64,000 nt of DNA from the NCBI RefSeq assembly GCF_000721075.1, contig NZ_JOEQ01000010.1, positions 228,278 to 292,277 on the forward strand. Direction: 5' to 3'. A program made the translations under genes and the position numbers. The notes beneath the pieces are model-generated. The model had not been told where the DNA came from, did no database searches, and worked only from the letters and a program-made list of their open reading frames with translations. This stretch comes from Streptosporangium amethystogenes. Its GTDB lineage: Bacteria; Actinomycetota; Actinomycetes; Streptosporangiales; Streptosporangiaceae. Shown here piece by piece: positions 17,688 to 26,700 of this stretch (the stretch's first letter is position 1; each line of letters starts with the position of its first letter).

Positions 17688-17754
17688 GGTTTTCTCCTTC
17701 ACGTTGCTCGTGTACCGGGTGAGTGACGCGCGCCGGGATGTCGCTCCCACCGCG

Positions 17755-20700
17755 TCAACTGGCCGCCGCGACGTAGGTGAGCGTCGCCGAGTAGCTGCCG
17801 ACCGGGACGAAGGGGATGTCGGCTTCGAAGTCATTGCCGATGGCGTCTCCGTTGGGCGAGGACGGCCCCGGCTGACTGTGGACGAGCACCGGGGTGGTCG
17901 CCGAAAGGGTGTGGAAGGTCGACGTGCCGCTCTCGCGCACGCGCAGGTTCCCGATCGGGATGGTGGCGTCGTTGCCCACCTGGTCCGAGGTGAGCTCGGT
18001 GGACGTCGCCTGCACGGTGACCGTGTAGCCGTCGGGGCTGTTCGTGGTGACCGTCATGGTCACGGCCCCGTTGTCGCGGACCGTCGAGTCCGGATTGCCG
18101 GCCAGGGTGAAGGCACTGGTCAGCTCGGTGAGGTTGATGCTGGTGGGGGTCACGACGGTCTGGACCGAGCAGTCGGGGTCACTGCCGCCGACGGGGCAGT
18201 TGCTGCCGACGGTCGCCGAGGTGACCCGGTTGTCCAGAGCCCCGTCGCCGATCTGTTCCTCATCGGTGCGCACGCTGAAGGTGACGACCGCGCTCGCGTC
18301 CACCGGCAGCGCTCCGGTCCAGCCGAGGGCGCCGTCGGCATAGGTGACGGTTCCTGAGGAGGCACTCGCGTCGTTGCCGTAGGCGGCGTCGTCGAGCACC
18401 CCGGCCAGTGAGTCGGTGACCGAGGCCGCCGGGTAGGGGGCCTCGCCGGTGTTCGTGATCACGATCGTGTACCGGACCACGTCGTCCACCACCACGGCAC
18501 CGGTGTTGTTCGCGGTCTTGACGATGGTGAGGCCGGGAGTGAGCACGGTGACGGTCGTGGTGCAGCGCGGATCGTCTCCCTCCGCAGGACAGGTCGATCC
18601 GGCGGTGCTGGAGACGACGGTGCCGGTCAGGACCTTGTCCCCCGGAGGGGGATAGCCGGTGGTGACCGAGTAGGTGACCGTGGCGGTGGCACCGATCGCG
18701 AGGTCGCCACTCCAGCCGAGGACGTCGTCGGCGAAGGTGGCGGTGCCGGCGGAGGCGGTCGCGTCGTTGCCGTAGGCGGCATCGTCGAGCACCCCGGCCA
18801 GCGACTCGGTGAACGCGGCTCCAGCGTAGGCGGTCTCGCCGGTATTGGACAGGGTCACCGTGTAACGGACGACGCTCCCCGCGACGACCACACCGGTGTC
18901 GGCGGTCTGCGTGATCGTGAGCCTCGGCACCAGGACGCGCACGAGCGTCGCGCACGCCGGGGCGGTGCCGCCCACCGGGCAGCTACTGCCCGGTGCGGTG
19001 GAGCTCACGTAGCTGGTCAGGGCCTTGTCGCCGGGGTCGGGATCCTTCACCGTGATGGAGTAGGTGATCGTGGTGCTCGCACCGACCGCGAGGGCGCCGG
19101 TCCAGGTCAGGCTCGGCGCGGTGTAGTCGAAGACGCCGGTGGAGGCGCTCGCGTCCTCGTTGTAGACCGAGTCCGGGAACACCCCGTTGAGCGCGGCGAC
19201 CACGGAGGCGTCGGCGTAGTCCGTCTGCCCGGTGTTGGTGAGCGTGATCGTGTAACCGATCGTGCCACCGGGGGTCGTGGTCGCCGTGTCCGCGCTCATC
19301 GCGATGCTCAACGCCGGGATCAGGATGGTGACGGTCGCGGTGCAGGCCGGGGCGGTGCCGCCCACCGGACAGGTGCTGCCCGGCGCGGACGAGGAGACGA
19401 CGCTGGTCATGCTCGTGTCTCCGGTGTTGGGGTCGTTCGCCTTCACCGTGTAGGTGACGGTCGCGGTCGCCTCGACCGCCAGATCTCCGGTCCAGGTCAG
19501 CACCTGATCGGCGATGGCGATCGTGCCGGAGGTGGCGGTCGCGTCATCGTCGTAGACGGCCTCGTCCAGCACCTCTCCGAGATCGTTCGCCACGCTCACG
19601 CCTTCGTACCGGGTCTGGCCGGTGTTGGCGATCGTGACGGTGAACCGGGTGACGCCGCCGGGGGTCGTGGTCGCCTGGTCGGCGGCGATGGAGACGGCCA
19701 GGCCGGGAACGAGGACGGCCACCGTCGAGGTGCAGGCCGGGGCGGTGCCGCCCGCCGGACAGGTGCTGCCCGGCGCACCGGAGGCGACGGTGTTGGTGAG
19801 CAGTAGGTTGCCGGTGTCCGGGTTTTTGACGGTGACCGAGTAACCGATGACCACCGTCGCTCCGATCGCCAGGTCACCGGTCCAGGTCAGGGTCTGGTCG
19901 GCGAACCCGGTCGTGCCCGTGACGGCGGTCGCGTCATCGTTGTAGGCGGCGTCGTCCAGCACCGCCGCCAGCGGATCGGTGATGGTCACCCCGGTGTAGG
20001 CCGTCTGCCCGGTGTTGGTGGCCGTGATCGTGTAGCCGACCGTGGCCCCGGGGGTCGTGGTCACCGTGTCGGCGGTCTTGACGATGGTCAGTGCCGGGAC
20101 GAGCACGGTGACGAGCGTCGTACAGGCGGGGGCGGAGGCGGTGGACGGGCAGGTGCTGCCCGGCGTGTCGGAGAAGGCCCGGTTGACCATCAGCTTGTCA
20201 CCCGGATCGGGGTCCAGCACGGTGACCGAGTAGGTGATCGTCGCGGTCGCGCCGACCGCGAGGTCACCGGTCCAGGTCAGGGTGGGGCCGGTGAAGGTGA
20301 CGGTGCCGCTCGTGGCACTCGCGTCGGCGTTGTAGACCGCGTCAGGGAACACCGCCGTGAGGTCGTCGGTCGCCGTCGCCCCGGTGTACGGGGTCTGGCC
20401 GGTGTTGGCGACCGTCATCGTGTAGGTGACGGTCCCACCGGGAGTGACGGTCGTCCGGTCCACGCTCTTGGAGAGGGTCAGTACGGGGGTCAGCACGGTG
20501 ACCGTCGAGGCGCAGAGCGGGTCGGTGCTCTCGGCGGGACAGTTGTTGCCCGGGGTACTGGAGGTCGCGACGGCGTTCAGCACTTTGTCGCCCGGGTCGG
20601 GGTTCCGCACCCTCACCGAGAAAGTGACCGTGACGGTCGCGCCGACCGCGAGGAGACCTGTCCATGTCAGCTGACCGCTCGCGGGGGTGAAGATGAGATT

Positions 20701-23700
20701 GCCCGCCGAGGCGGTCGCGTCACCGTTGTAGACCGCGTCGTCGAGAACACCGGCGAGCAGGCTGTTCACGACGGTGTCGTCGTACGGCGCCTGCCCGGTG
20801 TTGGCGATCGTGACCGTGTAGTCGACGGCCTCGGCCGGGACGGCGGTGACGACGTCCGCCGTCATAGTGATCTTGATTCTTGAGATCAGGACCTCGTCGA
20901 AGCAGCGGGGGTCGGTACTTCCGGTCGGGCAGGTACTGCCCGCGGTGGCCGAGGTGACCGTGTTGGTCAGCCTCTGGTCACCGGTACCGGGGGTGTCCGC
21001 CGTGACGCTGTAGGTGAGGGTGGCCCCGTCGCCGGGGTTGAGAGCTCCGGTCCAGGTCAGGTTGGAGTCGGCGAAGGTGACGTTGCCGCGCGTGGCGCTC
21101 GCGTCGGCGTTGTAGGCCGCGTCGTCCAGCACCCCGGCCAGCGCGTCGGTGAACGTCGCCGCCGCGAAGGGGACCTGCCCGGTGTTGGTGACGGTGATCG
21201 TGTAGGTGACCGTACCCCCCGGAGTGGTCGACGTGGCGCTGGACGTCTTCACGATCGTCAGGATCGGCGTGAGGACGACGACCCCCGAGCGGCAGGCCGA
21301 GCTTCCGCTGCCGGGCGGGCAGGTGCTGCCCATCTCGGTGGAGGCGACGGCGTTGCTCAGGAACTTGTCACCGGTGGGAGGGCTGGTGGTGGTGACGGAA
21401 TAGGTGACGGTCGCGGTCGCGCCGACCGCCAGATCACCGGTCCAGGTCAGGACCTCGTCCGCGAGGCCGACCGTGCCGGTCGTCGCCGCCGCGTCGCCGT
21501 TGTAGGCCGCCGCGTCCAGCACCCCGGTCAGCGTGTCGGTGACGACGGCCCCGGTGTACGCACTGTTCCCGCTGTTGGCGATCGTGACGGTGTAGGCCAC
21601 CGGAGCACCTGGAACCACACTGCTCCGGTCGGCGGTCTTGGTGATCGTCAGCCCGGGGGTCAGCACGGTGACCGAGTTGGTACAGCCGGGAGCGGTCGCC
21701 ACCGGGCAGGCGCTGCCCTGCGCCGAGGAGACCGAGGTGAGGGTGATCAGCTTGTCGCCGGTGTCGGGGTTGTTCACCGTGACGCTGCCGGTCAGTGTGA
21801 CACTGCCGCCCACCGGAATGCTCCCGGTCCAGGTCAGCCCGTCGAGCCCCAGGGTCAGCGACCCGGAGGTGGCGCTCTGGTCCCCGTTGGGCACGCTGTC
21901 GTCGACGCCCTCTATCCCGTTGAACAGCACACTGATCCCGTTGTACGGCGTCTGTCCGGCGTTGGTCATCACCGACGTGTAGTGCACCACCTCGCCCGGT
22001 AGGTAGGTCGCCGCGTCGGAGGTGGTCACGATGGTCAGCTTGGCCACGGTCACCGTGACCGAGCAGCGCGGGTCGGTGCTCGCCGCGGCGCAGTTGCCGT
22101 TCGGTGAATCCGACACCAGGGTGTTGACGAGGGTCCCGTCGGGTGAGGTCTGCACCGTCACCGAGTAGACGACCGTGGTCGACCCACCGGCAGGGACGGT
22201 TCCGGTCCAGGTCAGGTTGGGCGCGGTGTAGCCGACGGTGCCCAAGCCTGCCACGGCGTCGTTGTTGTAGGTCCCGTCGTCCAGGACGTCGGTCAGATCG
22301 TCGGTGAACGTCGCCCCGACGTAAGGGGTCAGCCCACTGTTGCTGATCGTGACGGTGTAGGTGACCGTCTCGCCCTGCCCTGCCGAGGGGGTGCTCGCGG
22401 CCTTGCCGAAGGTCAGCGAGGTGGTCTGGGTGACCGGAACACCGCTACCGCAGCGGGGGTCGGTCCCGCCGGACGGGCAGTTGTTGCCTGCGGCGGTGGA
22501 GGTGATCGCACTTACCAGGGTCGCGTCACCGATCACCGGATTGTCGACGATGACCGTGTAGGTGATCGTCGCGCTCGCCCCGACCGCCAGATCACCGCTC
22601 CAGGTCAGGTCGGGGCCGGTGTACGACACGCTGCCGCCGGAGGCGGTCGCGTCCGCGTTGTAGACCGCGTCGTCCAGCATGCCCGCCAACGAGTCGGTGA
22701 ACGTCGCCCCCGTGTAGGGGAGTTGCCCGGTGTTGGTGACGGTGGTCGTGTAGGTGACCGTGCTCCCCGGCACCGCCGTGGTGGGAGTGGCGGTCTGGAC
22801 GATGGTCAGCGCGGGGACGAGCACGATCACGTTGCTGGTGCACTGCGCGTTACCGCTCGCCGGGGCGCAGTTGCTGCCGGTGGTGGGCGAGGAGATCGTG
22901 CCGGTAAGGTTCCTGTCGCCGGGATCGGGGTTTCGCACGGTGACCGAGTAGGTGATCGTCGCGCTCGCCCCGACCGCCAGATCACCGCTCCAGGTCAGGT
23001 TGGGGGTGGCGAAGGAGACGGTGCCGGTCGTCGCCGCCGCGTCGCCGTTGTAGAGCGCGTTGTCCAGCATGCCCGCCAGCGCCTCGGTGAACGTCGCACC
23101 GGTGTACGGCGTCTGCCCGGAGTTGGTGACGGTGACCGTGTAGTTGACGGTGCCCCCCTGGACCGTGACAGGGGTGTCGGCGGTGTTGGTGATCGTCAGG
23201 CCGGGGACGACGACGTTGAGCAGGGCCGTGCAGCGAGGGTCGGAGCCGCCGGCCGGGCAGTTGTTACCGGGAGCGGCCGAGACCAGGGTGCCGGTGACGA
23301 TCTTGTCCCCGGTGGGGGGATTCTTCACGGTCAGGGTGCCGGTGACCGTGACGGTGCCTCCGACGGGAACGTTGCCGGTCCAGGTGATGGCCGTGGCACT
23401 GAGGACCAGCGTCCCCGAGCTCGCGGTCTGGTCACCGTTGGGGACGGCGTCGTCGACGGTGCCGGCGATCGGACTGGAGATGCTGATCCCCGTGTAGGGG
23501 ACCTTCCCGGTGTTGGTGAAGGTGGCGTTGAGCCGGATCGTCGAGCCCGGTGTGGCGCTGCTCCCGACGTAACTCTGGGAGATGACGAGCCGCGCCACCG
23601 CCACCACGACGGTGCAGCGCGGATCGGTGCCCCCTGCCGGGCAGTTGCTCCCCGTGGTGGACGAGACGGCGGTGCTGGAGAGCAGCGCGTCTCCGGTGTC

Positions 23701-26700
23701 GGGATTGTCGACGGTGACCGAGTAGGTGATCGTCGCGCTCGCCCCGACCGCCAGGTCACCGGTCCAGCCCAGGTTGGACCCGGCGAGGGTGACCGTACCC
23801 GTCGTGGCTCCGGCGTCCGCGTTGTAGGTCGCGTCGTCGAGCACCCCGGCCAGCAGGTCGGTGACGGCGGCCCCGGTGTACGGGGTCTGCCCGGAGTTGG
23901 TGACGGTGACCGTGTAGTTGACGGTGGCCCCTGGCGTCGTCGTGCCGGTGTCCGCGCTCGCCGCGATGGTCAGCCCCGGCACCAGGACGGCCACCGTCGA
24001 GACGCACGCGGTGTCGGCGCTCCCCGCCGGGCAGGTGCTGCCAGGGGCGGACGACACCGCGACATTGAGCATCCGCCTGTCGCCGAAGTCGGGATCGTTC
24101 ACGGTCACCGAGTAGGTGATCGTCGCACTCGCCCCGACCGCCAGATCGCCGGTCCAGGTCAGGTCGGGGCCGGCGTAGGCGACCGTGCCGGTCGTCGAGG
24201 TCGCGTCACCGTTGTAGTCGGCGTCGTTGAGCACCTCGGCCAGCCGGTTGGTGACCTGGGCACCGCTGTAGGGGGTCTGCCCGGTGTTGGTGACCGTCGT
24301 CGTGTAGGTGACCGTGCCGCCCGGCGTGGTCGTCTGGGTGTCGGCGACATTCGTGATCGTCAGTGCCGGGACCAGGACGGTGACGACGGAGGAACAGCCG
24401 GCCGCCCGCGTGCCGGTGACCGGGCAGGTGCTGCCGGGCGCGGCGGACGTTATGGAGGTGCTCAGGGCCTTGTCCCCGGTGTCGGGGTTGTTGACGGTGA
24501 CCGAACCGGTGATGGTAACCGTCGCGCCGACCGCGACATCCCCCGTCCACAACATCGAACCGTTCGGGTTCAACCCGATACTGCCAGAGCTGGTCACGAT
24601 GTCGCCGTTGTAGGTCGCGTCATCGAGCATGTCGGCGAAGGTGAACGTGGCACCGATGCCCGCGTAGGGGGTCTGACCGGTGTTGGCCAGCGTGAGCGTG
24701 TAGGTCACGACGCCGCCCGGGACCGTGGTGGACACATCGGTCTTGTCGGTGACCGTCAACCGCGGGATGAGGACCGTCACGACGGCGGCGCACCGGACGT
24801 CGCTACCGCCCGTGGGACAGTTGCTCCCGACGGTGGATGAGGTGAGGGTGTTGGTCAGTGTCCTGTTCCCGGTGTCGGGGTTGTTGACGGTGACCGAATA
24901 GGTGATCGTGGCGCTCGCGCCGACCGCCAGGTTGCCGGCCCAGGTCAGCGTGGAACCCGCGAAGCCGACCGAACCGCTGGTCGCGGCGGCGTCCGCGTTG
25001 TAGGTCGCGTCGTCGAGCACCCCGGCCAGCGCGTCGGCGAACGTCGCGCCGGTGTAGGCGGTCTGCCCCGAGTTGGTGACCAGCACCGTGTAGTTCACCA
25101 CCGAGCCGGGGGTGCTGGTCGACGTGCCGACCGACTTGGCGATCGTCAGGCCGGGGATCAGGACCGTGACGGTGCTGAAGCACCCGGGCCCCTGGTTGCC
25201 CACCGGGCAGTTGTTACCCGGCGCGGCGGAGGTGACGGCGGTCCGGAGAACCCTGTCGCCGGTGTCGGGATTGTTCACGGTGACCGAGCCGGTGATGGTG
25301 ACGGTCGCGCCGACGGCCAGGTCACCGGTCCAGGTGAAGGTGCCGTTCGGGTTGTTGACGACGGTGCCCGACGTCGCCGCGATGTCGCCGTTGCCCGTCG
25401 CGTCATCCAGCACACCCAGCAGGGAGGCGGTGAAGCTCGTCCCGACGTACGGGGTCTGCCCGGTGTTGGAGGCCGTCAACGTGTAGTTCACCACCGAACC
25501 CGGCGTGGTGGTGGCCGCGTTCGCGCTGCTGCTGAAGGTGAGACCTGGAATCAGGACCGTGACGGCGGTCGTGCACTGCGCACCCTGCTTGCCGGACGGG
25601 CAGGTGCTGCCGGGAGTGCCGGAGGTGATCGTGTTGGAGACGGTCCGATCCCCGGTGTCGGGGTTTCGCACCGTGGCCGAGTAGGTGATGTTCGCGCTCC
25701 CCCCGGGAGCGAGGTTCCCGGTCCAGGTCAGGTTGGGGCTGGTGTACGACACGCTGCCGCTCGACGCGATCGCGTCGGCGTTGTAGACGGCGTCGTCGAG
25801 CAGGCCGGCCATCGCGTCGGTGAACGTCGCCCCGGTGTACGGAGTCTGGCCGTTGTTCGTCACCGTGACGGTGTAGCCGATCGTCTGACCGGGAGTCGTC
25901 GTCGAGAGGCTGGCGACCTTGACGATGGCCAGTCCGGACACGGTCACGGTGGCCGAGCATCGGGGGTCGCTGCCGCCTGCCGGACAGGTGCTGCCGATCG
26001 TCGACGAGGTCACCGCGTTTGCCAGCACCTTGTTACCGGTGCCTGGGCTGCTCACCGTGACCGAGTAGCCGATGGTCACGGTCGCCCCCGCCGCCACGTT
26101 GCCGGCCCAGTTCAGGGTCTGACCGGCCACGGACACCGAGCCGCTGCTCGCGGTCGCGTCGGCGTTGTAGATCGCGTCGTCGAGGACGTCCGCCAGCGGG
26201 TCGCTCAACGTGACCCCGGTGAAGGCACTCGCCCCGGTGTTGGTCACAGTGATCGTGTATTTGAGCGTGCCACCGGGGACCACCGAGGAGGCATTGGCGG
26301 TCTTGACCATGACCAGGGGCCCGGTCCCCATGACGAGGGTCGCGGACTGGGTGGCTGCCAGACCGTTCGCGTCGACCACCCGGAAGGTGACCGGGTAGGT
26401 GCCCGTCGCCGTCGGGGTGCCGGACAGCACGCCGGTGGAGGCGTTCAGGGACAGCCCCGGCGGCAGGCTACCCGCGCCGACCGACCAGACAAGCGGCGCG
26501 GTACCACCGCTCACGGTCAGCGGCACACTGTAGGCGACCCCGACCTGGCCGGTCGGCGGCGGGGTGAAGGTGAACGCCGGCAGCGCCGCGACCGTCAGGC
26601 TCACCGTCCTGATGCTGCTCTGGCTCAGCGCGTCGACCACCCTGACGGAGAAGGAGTAGGCGCCTCCCGCCGTCGGGGTGCCGGACAGCAGACCGGTGGA

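Noticed and set aside
22723..24840. 705-codon plus-strand open frame inside the giant DUF11 gene
   Set aside because: It is Gly/Arg/Asp-rich low-complexity sequence that mirrors the repeat units in another frame.
18141..26316. Regular repeats as a possible CRISPR array
   Set aside because: Units are about 390 bp, diverged and in frame within one protein gene, unlike CRISPR repeats and spacers.
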